Source of the DNA: Paraburkholderia ginsengisoli NBRC 100965
GTDB lineage: Bacteria; Pseudomonadota; Gammaproteobacteria; Burkholderiales; Burkholderiaceae
DNA: 64,000 nt
Assembly: GCF_000739735.1 (NCBI RefSeq)
Contig: NZ_BBJF01000006.1
Coordinates: 1 to 64,000, forward strand
Direction: 5' to 3'
The notes beneath the pieces are model-generated. The model was not told the DNA's origin and did not search any database. It worked only from the letters and a program-made list of their open reading frames with translations. The translations under genes and the position numbers were made by a program. Shown here one piece after another: positions 9,809-18,885 of the stretch; position 1 is the first letter of the stretch; each line of letters starts with the position of its first letter.

Positions 9809-10759
9809 TCAGGCGACTGGCAGCATCAGATAGGTACGCGCAACCAGATTGCCCAGCTCGAACACGCGAGCGAGGAACTGTGTCAGATAGGCGTGCAGGC
9901 CGGCTTCGAAAATCTGCCGGATGTCGGAATAGACCAGCTCCGCGCGCAGCTTGCCGGCGAAGCGCTCGCACTGGTTCGAGCCGGACGTGCGCAGCATCGC
10001 GAGATTCGTGCAGACGCCATCGATCGACGCGAGCAGCGAGCGCGGCATCTGCTGGTTCAGGATCATCAGTTCGACCACTCGCGCCGGCGTGACGACGTCG
10101 CGATACACCTTGCGATAGATTTCGAGCGCCGACACCGAACTCAGAATCGAAGTCCAGTAATAGAAGTCTTCGAGCTGGCGGGCGGCGTCGCGTGAATTCG
10201 GTTCGACGTCCGCAAAGCGCACGTCGAGAATCCGCGCGGTGTTGTCGGCGCGTTCGAGGTAAGTGCCGAGTTGCGTGAAGAAGAACGCGTCGTCCTGCAA
10301 CGCGGTGCCGATCGTCACGCCGCGCGACAGATGCGAGCGGAACTTCACCCATTCGAACAGCGCACCCGGATTGCTCGCGGCCTGACCGGACGACACGCGC
10401 TCATTGAACTCGAGCCACGTATCGTTGATGGTTTCCCACCATTCGGTCGTCAACGTGCCGCGCACGGCGCGGGCGTTTTCGCGCGCGGCCTGCAAACACG
10501 AATGAATGCTCGACGGATTGTTCGCATCCGCGACCATGAAATCGAGCACGTGTTCGCGCGTCGGTTCGTCGTAGCGCTGCGCGAACGCGCCTTCGAGCTC
10601 GGAGATGCGCAGCACCGAACGTTGCGCGCGCGCCTCCTGTTCGGGCGTCTGCGGCAATAGCAGCGCCTTCAGATTGATGTCGAGCATGCGGGCGGTGTTC
10701 TCCGCGCGCTCCATGTAGCGGGCCATCCAGAAGAGGTGATCGGCGGTGCGGCTTAGCAT
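9809..10759 (-). CDS. Alpha-E domain protein (DUF403), locus A
   Basis: All-helical alpha-E protein of 316 residues. It begins with the family hallmark MLSRTADHLFWMARYMERAENTARML and later has a second similar element (FTQLGTYLERADNTARILDVR). Conserved Glu residues in these ER-A-(D/E)-N-TAR motifs give the family its name. Its biochemical role is unknown. It is nearly always encoded with a circularly permuted ATP-grasp ligase and a transglutaminase, as here, and is thought to act with the ligase. It lies 184 bp from the ATP-grasp stop and 11 bp from the transglutaminase start. Confidence 0.93.
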   Translation of the reverse strand: MLSRTADHLFWMARYMERAENTARMLDINLKALLLPQTPEQEARAQRSVLRISELEGAFAQRYDEPTREHVLDFMVADANNPSSIHSCLQAARENARAVRGTLTTEWWETINDTWLEFNERVSSGQAASNPGALFEWVKFRSHLSRGVTIGTALQDDAFFFTQLGTYLERADNTARILDVRFADVEPNSRDAARQLEDFYYWTSILSSVSALEIYRKVYRDVVTPARVVELMILNQQMPRSLLASIDGVCTNLAMLRTSGSNQCERFAGKLRAELVYSDIRQIFEAGLHAYLTQFLARVFELGNLVARTYLMLPVA

Positions 10760-10943
10760 GACGGCGTTCCGTATCTGATGACGCGAGACTTTCGCAAAAG
10801 TAAAAGTTAAGGGCTCGCGCTGGTTATCCGTATGCGCCGGCGGCGGGCTGCGCGTACTACGCGTGCCGCCCCGGCGCGCTGGGTTGCGAACGCGCGAGCC
10901 TGGCCGCCTGGCAGCGGCAGCGGCGCACGCGCAAGCAACCCCG

Positions 10944-12353
10944 TCAGTCGACCATCCACGTATCTTTGGTCCCGCCTCCCTGCGATGAATTGACGACGAG
11001 CGAGCCCTCCTGCAACGCGACGCGCGTGAGGCCGCCGGCCACCATCGTGACCGTTTTGCCCGACAGCACGAACGGCCGCAGATCGATATGGCGAGGCGCG
11101 ATGCCCGCTTCGACGAATGTCGGACATGCGGACAGCGCCAGCGTCGGCTGCGCGATATAACCGGCCGGCCGCGCGATCAAACGTTCGCGGAACGCTTCGA
11201 TCTCGGCTTTGGTCGACGCCGGTCCCACCAGCATCCCGTAGCCGCCCGCGCCATGCACTTCCTTGACGACCAGTTCGGGCAGATGCGCGAGCGTGTACGC
11301 CAGGTCGTCGGGCTTGCGGCACTGGAACGTGGGTACGTTGTTGAGGATCGGCTTTTCGCCGAGATAAAACTCGATCATCTCCGGTACGTACGGGTAGATC
11401 GATTTGTCGTCGGCGATGCCGGTGCCCATCGCGTTCGCGAGCGCGACGCGGCCGGCGCGATACGCGGTCAGCAAACCCGGCACGCCGAGCGCCGAGTCGT
11501 TGCGGAACGCGAGCGGATCGAGAAAGTCGTCGTCGACGCGGCGATAGATCACGTCGACGCGCTTCGGCCCCTGCGTGGTACGCATGAACACATAGTTGTC
11601 GTCGACGAACAGGTCCTTGCCTTCCACCAGTTCGACGCCCATCTGCTGCGCGAGGAACGTGTGCTCGAAATACGCGGAGTTGTACATGCCCGGCGTGAGC
11701 ACGACCACCACCGGATCGTCGACGCCTTCGGGGGCAACCGAGCGCAGCGTGTCGAGCAGCAGATCGGGATAATGCGCGACCGGCGCAATGCGGTTCTGCA
11801 CGAATAGCTCGGGGAACAGCCGCATCATCATCTTGCGGTTTTCGAGCATGTACGACACACCCGACGGCACCCGCAGATTGTCTTCCAGCACGTAGAACTC
11901 GCCCCCGTCGCCAGCGCGCACGACGTCGACACCCGCAATATGCGCGTAAACACCGAGCGGCACATTCACGCCCTGCATCTCCGGCCGGTATTGCGCATTG
12001 GTATAAACCTGCTCGGCCGGCACGATACCGGCGCGCACGATGTTGCGATCGTGATAGACGTCGTGGATGAACAGATTGAGCGCCTGGACGCGCTGACGCA
12101 GACCGGCTTCGAGCGTCTGCCATTCGCCGCGCGGAATGATGCGTGGGATCAGGTCGAAGGGAATCAACCGCTCGGTGCCGGACAGATCGCCGTTCACCGC
12201 GAAGGTGATGCCGACCCGCCGGAACAGCAGGTCGGCTTCCGCACGCTTGCGTGCGATCGCCTCGTTGCCCTGCTTGACCAACCAGCGCTCGAAACGCGCG
12301 TAGTGTGGCCGCACGGCATCGTCATGATGACGCATCTCGTCATAGCATCGCAT
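10944..12353 (-). CDS. Circularly permuted ATP-grasp ligase (DUF404/DUF407 type), locus A
   Basis: Predicted carboxylate-amine (peptide) ligase of 469 residues. Family motifs are intact: IPFDLIPRIIPRGEW, EDNLRVPSGVSYMLENR, VELVEGKDLFVDDNYVFMR, and the nucleotide-loop segment VVKEVHGAGGYGMLVGP. The end NSSQGGGTKDTWMVD is typical. The ATG at 12353 gives the usual length; an open frame reaches 12401. It is the first gene of the minus-strand run ligase, alpha-E, transglutaminase, Anbu. The family is predicted to form peptide bonds using ATP. The substrate is not known and cannot be inferred from the sequence. Confidence 0.93.
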   Translation of the reverse strand: MRCYDEMRHHDDAVRPHYARFERWLVKQGNEAIARKRAEADLLFRRVGITFAVNGDLSGTERLIPFDLIPRIIPRGEWQTLEAGLRQRVQALNLFIHDVYHDRNIVRAGIVPAEQVYTNAQYRPEMQGVNVPLGVYAHIAGVDVVRAGDGGEFYVLEDNLRVPSGVSYMLENRKMMMRLFPELFVQNRIAPVAHYPDLLLDTLRSVAPEGVDDPVVVVLTPGMYNSAYFEHTFLAQQMGVELVEGKDLFVDDNYVFMRTTQGPKRVDVIYRRVDDDFLDPLAFRNDSALGVPGLLTAYRAGRVALANAMGTGIADDKSIYPYVPEMIEFYLGEKPILNNVPTFQCRKPDDLAYTLAHLPELVVKEVHGAGGYGMLVGPASTKAEIEAFRERLIARPAGYIAQPTLALSACPTFVEAGIAPRHIDLRPFVLSGKTVTMVAGGLTRVALQEGSLVVNSSQGGGTKDTWMVD

Positions 12354-12740
12354 GTCACGCCCCGCTCTTGTTGTCGGATAGAAGGCGAATGCGCTGCGCA
12401 TTCGGTGTTCGACAATCGATCAAGCAAGCGCTATGCCATTGAGCTTTTGGCGTGCGAAACAAGTTGCATGCACGCTAACAGCGCATCCAGGCCGGCACGG
12501 CTTCGCTGTCATCGTACTGCGGCGGCCCATGATGCGCTAGTACGGTGCATGAGCGGCACCGCGATGCACGCGAGCGGCACTCACGCAACGAAAAACATGC
12601 GCAAAAAAAGTCCCCGTGGATTCGCACCCACGGGGACTTTCGCGACTACTTTGCACTGCGGATCAGCTCAAACGTCAAGCATGGTCAAACTGCATGGTCC
12701 AGCCTTGCAGCGTTGAACGCCACGCCGACGCTCGATGCGA
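12354..12740. other. Intergenic region upstream of the locus A ligase
   Basis: This 387-bp gap holds the presumed promoter of the minus-strand ligase operon and, at 12603-12640, the terminator of the HU-like gene. No plausible small gene is seen, and no clear promoter hexamers could be assigned. Confidence 0.4.
12603..12640 (-). terminator. Rho-independent terminator downstream of the HU-like gene
   Basis: A 13-bp perfect stem (AAAGTCCCCGTGG at 12607-12619 with its complement at 12628-12640) has an 8-base loop. It runs into seven T residues on the minus strand (A run at 12603-12609). It lies ~100 bp after the HU-like stop codon. Confidence 0.88.
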
Positions 12741-13193
12741 TCAGCCTGCGGCAGCGTCTTTCAGCTTCTTCAGCGCACGTGCCTTGATGCGCACGCTCGC
12801 CGGCTTGGCCGGGAACCAACGCTCTTCGCCCGAGAACGGGTCTTTGCCGAAGCGCTTCTTCTTCGCCGGCACAGCTTGCACGACGATCTTCAGAAGACCC
12901 GACAGCGTGAATTCGCCAGCGCCCTTCTTGTGCACGGCGCCGAGGATCGTGTCTTCGAGCGCGGCCAGCACGGCCTTGGCGGTCTTCGGTTCCACAGCGG
13001 CGCGTTCAGCGACGTGAGCAGCCAACGAGGCCTTCGTGAAGGTGTCCTTGATCGGCGACGGTGCGCTGGACGCCTTCACGGCGACCTTCTTAGCTGCGAC
13101 GGCTTTCTTCGCAGGAACTTTCTTTGCAGCAACCTTTTTGGTCGGTACCGGGGCAGCAGCCTTCTTGGCCACCTTTTTTGCGGAAGTCGGCAT
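12741..13193 (-). CDS. HU-family DNA-binding protein with lysine/alanine-rich N-terminal tail
   Basis: Nucleoid-associated protein of 150 residues. The first ~50 residues are a histone-H1-like repeat of KK, AKK and VAAKK units (MPTSAKKVAKKAAAP start). The rest is an HU-like fold (TKASLAAHVAERAAVEPKTA, GAGEFTLSGLLKI, RFGKDPFSGEERW). The basic tail should increase nonspecific DNA binding or compaction. The ATG at 13193 follows a clear GGAG (TAGGAGAAAC). The open frame to 13256 has no similarity. It is monocistronic, with a strong terminator at 12603-12640. Similar tailed HU proteins occur across Burkholderia and relatives. Confidence 0.92.
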   Translation of the reverse strand: MPTSAKKVAKKAAAPVPTKKVAAKKVPAKKAVAAKKVAVKASSAPSPIKDTFTKASLAAHVAERAAVEPKTAKAVLAALEDTILGAVHKKGAGEFTLSGLLKIVVQAVPAKKKRFGKDPFSGEERWFPAKPASVRIKARALKKLKDAAAG

Positions 13194-13566
13194 GTTTCTC
13201 CTACCTGTTGTGGTCAGTGAATTGCACGAAGCGCACACGGTATGTGCACGCTTCAACGCCGGATTCTACAAGCGCTAATGCGATTTGCGCGACTCTTTTG
13301 TGTATCGACGCGAAGGTTTGTTGCGCGGCGTTGACTCCGCAACACATTTTGATCCTTGTTTTAGCGGGTAAACGTGTGTTGGCGACCCACGCGACACGAA
13401 CACGTAACGCACGTTACAGTTCGTTTCGACCCATGAATACAGGCACTTTCGTCGTTGGCGCATGGCGCGCGCCGGGCATTGCGCGGGCGCGTGGAAGGTG
13501 TTGTTCGAGCGGCCGCAAAACATGGCCGCCCGCAGCTGTCTGCGCGAGGCCGGCTACCGGCGACCG
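13194..13566. promoter_or_regulatory. Promoter region of the HU-like gene with a 14-bp palindrome
   Basis: No coding sequence is evident in these 373 bp. On the minus strand a TAGAAT (plus-strand ATTCTA at 13263-13268) lies ~70 bp before the HU-like start and could be a -10 element. A palindrome, GTAACGCACGTTAC at 13404-13417 (6-bp arms, 2-bp centre), is a possible binding site. Its regulator is unknown. Confidence 0.35.
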
Positions 13567-15042
13567 TCAACGCGCGACGCGCGGCAGGATGCCGGCAAGC
13601 GTCGTGAGCGCCGCGTCGATGTGTTCGACCGCGATGCTGCCGTAGCCAAACATCAGGCCAGGCTGCGGCCGCGCGTGCAGATGAAACGGCGCCAACCCAT
13701 ACAGCCCGATCGACGCGTCGCGCGCCGCGTTCACCACCGCCTGCTCTGTCAATGGCGCGCGCAGGCGCGCCGCCATATGGATGCCCGCGGTCGGCACGAT
13801 CGGCTCGAACCACGGCGCAAGGTCGCCGTGCAAATGGCCGAGCAGCATCGCGCGGCGCGCCGCGTAGATCTTGTGCATGCGCCGCAGATGTTTGGCGAAA
13901 TCGCCGTTGAGCATGAACGACGCGAGCGCGGTTTGCGTGAGCGTGCAGCCGTGCCAGTCGGCGATCTGACGCGCCTTGAAGAGCGGACCGTAGAGTGAGG
14001 CCGGCGGCACCACGTAGCCGACCCGCAGCTCCGGAAAGATCGTCTTCGAAAAGGTCCCCACGTACGCGACGAGGCCGGCGCGGTCGAGGCTCTTCAACGG
14101 CTCCATCGGCCGGCCTTCGAAGCGGTACTCGCAGTCGTAGTCGTCCTCGATGATGACCGCGCCGCGCTTCTGCGCCCATTCGAGCAGCTCGACACGACGC
14201 TCCAGGCTCATCGGCATGCCGAGCGGAAACTGATGCGACGGCGTCACGTAGACGAGCCGAGCCTTGTCCGGCAGCTTGCTGACGATCAACCCTTCGCGGT
14301 CCACCGGCACCGGCACGACGCGCGCGCCGGTGGCCGTGAAGCACGCATGCGCGGGCGGATAGCCGGGGTCTTCGAGCGCGGCGATTTCACCCGGCCGCAG
14401 CGTGACCCGCGCCATCAGATCGAGCGCGTGTTGCGCGCCCTGCGTGACGATCACGTCTTCCCAGTTGCTCGACACCGCCCGGTTGAACGCGAGGTAACGC
14501 GAGATCGCGAGGCGCAGTTCCTGTTCGCCGGCCGCGTCGCGATACGTGCCGGGTCCGCGCGCCTGGGTGCGCAACGCCTGATTGACGCAGCGGCGCCAGA
14601 CGTCGAACGGGAACAGCGCCTTGTCGGTTGCGCCGCCGACGAAGTCTTGCGGCGATGGCACCGACGGCCGAGGCAGCGGCAAGCTCTCAGGCATCTGTTC
14701 CCACAGCGGCTGCGCACGCGCGGCAGCGGCTTTGGTCTTGGCCCGCTCGCGCGATGCGTGGGCCGCCCGCGCCTGCGCGGAGCGCTCCACCGGCAGACGT
14801 TCGAGGCCATCGGCGACGAAGGTGCCCGAACCGGCGCGCGCGCTCAGATAGCCTTCGGAGAGCAGCCGCTCGAAGACGTCGAGCGTGGTCTTGCGCGACA
14901 CACCGAGTTGCGTCGCGAGATCGCGCGTGGACGGCAGCCGCGTGCCGCCGGCGAGGCGTCCTTCGAGTATGCCGGCGCGCAATTGCCGATAGATCTGTCC
15001 GGACAGATCGTGATGCCCTTCGACCGCGATATGAATGTCCAT
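13567..15042 (-). CDS. MocR/PdxR-type regulator (GntR helix-turn-helix plus aminotransferase-I domain)
   Basis: Transcription factor of 491 residues with a GntR winged helix at ~10-80 (LSGQIYRQLRAGILEGRLAGGTRLPSTRDLA, split here only by function). A linker and a fold-type-I aminotransferase domain follow. The PLP lysine is in YVGTFSKTIFPELRVGY, and the DDYDCEYRF motif is intact, so it should bind PLP or an aldimine effector. The ATG at 15042 starts the GntR domain; the open frame to 15258 has no similarity. Members control vitamin B6, amine or peptide genes. The adjacent minus-strand POT transporter is a neighbour but not a proven target. Confidence 0.92.
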   Translation of the reverse strand: MDIHIAVEGHHDLSGQIYRQLRAGILEGRLAGGTRLPSTRDLATQLGVSRKTTLDVFERLLSEGYLSARAGSGTFVADGLERLPVERSAQARAAHASRERAKTKAAAARAQPLWEQMPESLPLPRPSVPSPQDFVGGATDKALFPFDVWRRCVNQALRTQARGPGTYRDAAGEQELRLAISRYLAFNRAVSSNWEDVIVTQGAQHALDLMARVTLRPGEIAALEDPGYPPAHACFTATGARVVPVPVDREGLIVSKLPDKARLVYVTPSHQFPLGMPMSLERRVELLEWAQKRGAVIIEDDYDCEYRFEGRPMEPLKSLDRAGLVAYVGTFSKTIFPELRVGYVVPPASLYGPLFKARQIADWHGCTLTQTALASFMLNGDFAKHLRRMHKIYAARRAMLLGHLHGDLAPWFEPIVPTAGIHMAARLRAPLTEQAVVNAARDASIGLYGLAPFHLHARPQPGLMFGYGSIAVEHIDAALTTLAGILPRVAR

Positions 15043-15343
15043 TCGGGTGGCTGCCCCGGCTTTCGGGGAAATGATTGTTGATGAAGACTCGTGGCAAGCG
15101 TGAGCATACCGCCGCCGCGTTCGGAGTGGACATGCGCGAGCGAGCACGGTGCGCACCGCAATAAAAAAGGCTCGCCTTGCTGTGCAAGGCGAGCCTGTTC
15201 CGATCGTGCTTGTGTCGCGGCGGCCGATGCTTCCGCGTGGCCGCACCAGGGCTTTCACTCATCCGGCCCGGCGGCACGTGGTTTCATGCCGCGCGGCGCC
15301 TTCGCCGCTTTCGAAGCCAAGGCGGATCACTCCCACCGCCGCG
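15043..15343. other. Gap between the POT transporter and the MocR regulator
   Basis: A 301-bp stretch that holds the POT transporter terminator (15163-15195) and the presumed MocR promoter. I see no open frame with coding character. Confidence 0.4.
15163..15195 (-). terminator. Rho-independent terminator of the POT transporter gene
   Basis: An 11-bp perfect stem (GGCTCGCCTTG at 15169-15179 with 15185-15195) has a 5-base loop. On the minus strand it is followed by six T residues (A run 15163-15168). Confidence 0.88.
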
Positions 15344-16867
15344 CTACTGGATCGCCGCGTTCCGCGCGCTCTCGCGCGCTTCATCGCTGCAACGCTGATG
15401 CTCGCGCGACAGCTTGCGCATCAGCGGCAGCAGCAACACCGCCACCAGCGCACCGGCTGCCGCGAGCCAGCCGAGACCGGTGAACAGCCGCGTATAGAGC
15501 GGCAGCGATTCGAGCGGATCGAGATTGCCGGCCGGCATCTGCGCGAAGTTCGCGACCACGCTGCCGAGGTATTGCGACACGCCGGTCGCCACGAAGTAAG
15601 CGCCCATCATGAAGCCGCTCATCCGCGCGGGCACGTAGCGCGCGATCATCGCGAGGCCGAGTCCGCTCACCAGCAATTCGCCCAGCGAATACAGCCCATA
15701 GCCGCCCACCATGAACCACGACGACACGCGCCCGTTCACCGCGTAGTTGCCGCTCGCCGCGTACACGAAGAAGCCGGCCGCCACCACCGCGAAGCCGACC
15801 GCGTACTTGCCCGCCACCGACACATCGTTGCCGCTCCTCGCGAGCTTCGTGTACAGCAGCGCGAGCAGCGGGCTCAGTAACATGATCCAGATCGGGTTGA
15901 GCGCCTGGAACTGCGCGGCGCTCCACGTGAACAGCGTCGTGCCGAACACCGTGAAACGCGGGTCGACGTTGCGCAGCGCGAACAGCGTAAGCGACGTCGA
16001 CATCTGCACGTAGAACACGAAGAACAGGATCACCTGTGCGGTCAGGATCAACGCGGCGACGAGTCCCGAGCGCTCCGAACGTTCGCACTTCATCAGCATG
16101 TAGCCGAAGATCGCGAGAATCGCGACGCCCGCCGTGTACACGCAAGCCACCGCGATTGCCTTGTGCTGCAGCACGAACATCGTCGCCGCGCCGAGCGCGA
16201 GTCCGCCGAACGCCACTGCGCCGACGCGCTTCCAGCGCACCGGTTCGGCGTCCGGCGCGGAGCCGATATGCGCGAGCGTGCGGAACATCACGAAGTAGTT
16301 CAGCACCGACAGCAGCATGCCCGCGCAGCACACCGCGAACGCCGCATGCCAGCCCCAGTGATCCTTGATCCACGGCGTCGCGAGCATCGACACGGTCGAG
16401 CCGATATTGACCGCCATGTAGTAAATCGTGAACGCACTGTCGATGCGGGCGTCGTCGCCTTCGTAAATGCGGCGCACGAGGTTCGCCGCGTTCGCCTTGA
16501 AGAGCCCGTTGCCGACCACGATCACGCCGAGCGACGCGTACAGGTACGCGAGCTGCTCGTTGGGCAGCGCCAGCATGAAGTAGCCGATGCTCAGCACGCC
16601 CGCGCCGAAGATCATCGTGCGGCGCGCGCCGAGAATCTTGTCGCCGATCCACCCGCCGATCGACGGCGAGGCATACACCAGCGCCGTAAACGCGCCCCAT
16701 GTGAGCGTCGCGTGGCTGTCGGTGAAGTTCAGCTTGTCGATCATGAACAGCACCAGCAGCGCGGCCATGCCGTAGTAGCCGAAACGCTCCCACATCTCGA
16801 TCAGAAAGACCGTCGAAAACGAACGGGTCTGCGAGACGCGTGCGCCCGGCGGGTGGGATGAATTCAT
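15344..16867 (-). CDS. POT-family proton-dependent oligopeptide transporter
   Basis: Inner-membrane MFS transporter of 507 residues of the POT/PTR family, which takes up di- and tripeptides with protons. The N-terminal signature is intact (FLIEMWERFGYYGMAALLVL, the ExxERFxYY region), as is the loop GGWIGDKILGARRTM. About 12-14 hydrophobic helices follow. The ATG at 16867 has AAGAGG seven bases upstream; the frame continues to 16909 without support. It is monocistronic, with its own terminator. A peptide importer only 3 kb from the ligase/peptidase locus A may be coincidence. Confidence 0.93.
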   Translation of the reverse strand: MNSSHPPGARVSQTRSFSTVFLIEMWERFGYYGMAALLVLFMIDKLNFTDSHATLTWGAFTALVYASPSIGGWIGDKILGARRTMIFGAGVLSIGYFMLALPNEQLAYLYASLGVIVVGNGLFKANAANLVRRIYEGDDARIDSAFTIYYMAVNIGSTVSMLATPWIKDHWGWHAAFAVCCAGMLLSVLNYFVMFRTLAHIGSAPDAEPVRWKRVGAVAFGGLALGAATMFVLQHKAIAVACVYTAGVAILAIFGYMLMKCERSERSGLVAALILTAQVILFFVFYVQMSTSLTLFALRNVDPRFTVFGTTLFTWSAAQFQALNPIWIMLLSPLLALLYTKLARSGNDVSVAGKYAVGFAVVAAGFFVYAASGNYAVNGRVSSWFMVGGYGLYSLGELLVSGLGLAMIARYVPARMSGFMMGAYFVATGVSQYLGSVVANFAQMPAGNLDPLESLPLYTRLFTGLGWLAAAGALVAVLLLPLMRKLSREHQRCSDEARESARNAAIQ

Positions 16868-17272
16868 CGTGTACCTCTTGTTCAAACGTTCAAACGGTTG
16901 CGACGTCACGCGGGCGAGCCGCGCGGCGCGAAATACGGATCTGGAAAAGCGGTCGGCGAAGCTTGCGCGGCAGGCGCAGACGCGATGGCGTCAGCGGCGC
17001 ATTCGTTCGCGTCACTACGCCAGTTACCAGCGGAAAAACCAGAGGATGGGGTATGGAGGCCCGCCTCGCGGTAAGCTGCGCCGCATCGGGCTCGGGCTCC
17101 GGCAAGCGGAGCGGGCTCAATGATAAAGCATCGCGGAAAAAGACGGTGGCGGGCTGGTTCGGCGCGGGCGGTGGAGGAAAAGTCGGCCGGGGGCTGTTCA
17201 GGTTCGACGGAAATACGCGCGCCATGCTGCAACAAGGCGCGCGCATTTTTCTGGGGCGACGCGACCCTCGCG
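16868..17272. other. Gap containing one imperfect hairpin, no gene seen
   Basis: This 405-bp gap shows no convincing coding sequence on either strand. An inverted repeat (17211-17223 with 17236-17248, 12 of 13 pairs, followed by TTTTT on the plus strand) lies 25 bp beyond the stop of the small membrane protein gene. It could act as a bidirectional terminator. Confidence 0.4.
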
Positions 17273-17572
17273 TCAGAAGACCACCGAGATCGCGACCGCG
17301 AGCCAGATCGCGGCAACACCCGCCAAAAAAAGATGCCGCGCGATGCGCACGCGCGCATCGTTGCTTTCCGATTCGACGGGACTTGTCGCCATCCACGGCA
17401 CGAGTCCGAGGCAGCCGAACCCGATCAGCGCGCAAGCGAACACGACGATGTCGGCGGGGCGCCATTTGGTTGGCTCATACATGCCCCAGTAGCCGAGAAA
17501 GACGATGCCGATCGAGAAGATCGTCGCCGACGCGGAACTCAGTGCGGGAACCGATCCGGATGGACTCGGCAT
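17273..17572 (-). CDS. Small predicted inner-membrane protein, unknown function
   Basis: Protein of 99 residues with three hydrophobic segments: SSASATIFSIGIVFLGYWGM near the start, IVVFACALIGFGCLGLVPW in the middle, and FLAGVAAIWLAVAISVVF at the end. A charged cytoplasmic loop (ESESNDARVRIARH) lies between the last two. I do not recognise a named family. It is co-directional with panE, which is upstream by ~95 bp, so the two could share a transcript. A hairpin at 17211-17248 follows the stop. Confidence 0.65.
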   Translation of the reverse strand: MPSPSGSVPALSSASATIFSIGIVFLGYWGMYEPTKWRPADIVVFACALIGFGCLGLVPWMATSPVESESNDARVRIARHLFLAGVAAIWLAVAISVVF

Positions 17573-17667
17573 GCTTCACCTCCTGTCGTTGGGCTGCGCT
17601 GACGGTCCTTCCCGATCCCTCGCTCCCCCTCTGCGTTCCCGCGCCCGCTCCGCCGTTGCGCCTTTAC

Positions 17668-18603
17668 TCAGGACGTGCGCGTCTGCCGTGCTTCGTAGGT
17701 CTTCAGATGGCTGTACGCGATGCGCAGCAGCGACACGCCGTGCTCGCCCTTTTGCGCATCGCCGCCACGCGCGATCAGATCGCCGAGAATGTGGTCCGCC
17801 TCGGTGTGCGAGTGGTTTTCCACATCGCGCAGCATCGACGCGGTCAGTGGCGAAGGGGTGAACAGCGTCTGCGTGGCCCGCGCGTCGAAGTCCGGGCCCA
17901 TCGTGAAGCCGTTGTGTTCGGCCACCGCGCGGCACTCGCCCAACAGGTTCTCGATCACGCGCTTGCCGTCGGGCGCAGCCAGAATATCGCCGACCGAACC
18001 GCGCATCAAGCAGGTACTCGCCGCCAGTGTGGCCAGGAACACCCACTTCTCCCACATGCGCAGCAAGATGTTCTCGCTGACCGACACGTCGAAGTTCGCG
18101 CCGGCCATCGCCTCCGCAATCGCCTGCACGCGTTCCGACGTCCCGCCCGCCAGTTCGCCGAAGGTGACCGCGTGCATGTCGTTCAGATGCACGATGTGCT
18201 GCTCGGCGTTGAGCGTCGCGGCGATCACGCATTGACCGCCCAATACGCGCGCCGCGCCGAACTTGGCGGTGAGCATGTCGATATGGCGCATGCCGTTGAG
18301 CATCGGCAGGATCAGCGTCGACTCGCCGACCAGCGGCGCGAAGGAATCGATCGCGTCGTCGAGGCTATACGCTTTGCAGCTGAGCAGCACCAGATCGAAC
18401 GGTTCGGCGTTGACCCCCGCGAGGATCGTCTTGACGCCGTCCAGCTTGAGGTCGCCGCGCGGACTCCTGATGATGAGCCCTTCACGCTGCAGCTTGTCGG
18501 CCCGGCCCGCGCGCACGAGGAAGGTCACGTCCTCACCCGCCGCCGCGAGACGCCCGCCGAAGTAACCGCCCACCGCGCCCGCCCCTACTACTAGAATTCG
18601 CAT
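17668..18603 (-). CDS. panE: 2-dehydropantoate 2-reductase (ketopantoate reductase)
   Basis: NADPH-dependent reductase of 311 residues in the ApbA/PanE family. It reduces 2-dehydropantoate to pantoate in pantothenate/CoA biosynthesis. The N-terminal Rossmann loop is MRILVVGAGAVGGYFGGRLA. The helix with the conserved Lys (LLSCKAYSLDDAID) and the C-terminal domain motif (ASTCLMRGSVGDILA) are present. An AGAGG precedes the ATG. Paralogues in this family act on other 2-keto acids, so panE is the likely but not certain specificity. No pan genes are adjacent. Confidence 0.88.
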   Translation of the reverse strand: MRILVVGAGAVGGYFGGRLAAAGEDVTFLVRAGRADKLQREGLIIRSPRGDLKLDGVKTILAGVNAEPFDLVLLSCKAYSLDDAIDSFAPLVGESTLILPMLNGMRHIDMLTAKFGAARVLGGQCVIAATLNAEQHIVHLNDMHAVTFGELAGGTSERVQAIAEAMAGANFDVSVSENILLRMWEKWVFLATLAASTCLMRGSVGDILAAPDGKRVIENLLGECRAVAEHNGFTMGPDFDARATQTLFTPSPLTASMLRDVENHSHTEADHILGDLIARGGDAQKGEHGVSLLRIAYSHLKTYEARQTRTS

Positions 18604-18885
18604 CTTTGGCCTCTTGATAGATTTCGGTCACGTGCGCAGCGCCCCGGCTACGGAAACTTTCATTCGGGTTCGCGTACGCAGTGCGTGTGCAGAATGTAGC
18701 AAAGAATGACGCGACGCATCGGCGACGATTGCGAGGGGACGCGTGTGTTGCGATGCACCGTCGGTACGCGATCCGGGTTAAAGCAGATCAATCGCGGCGG
18801 TGCCCTGGTTCGCGGCTCGGATCGGCGCCTTCTTCACTCTTCGCTGTCGGCCGGTCGCGCACGCGAGCCGCGCCCTTTCAAACCA

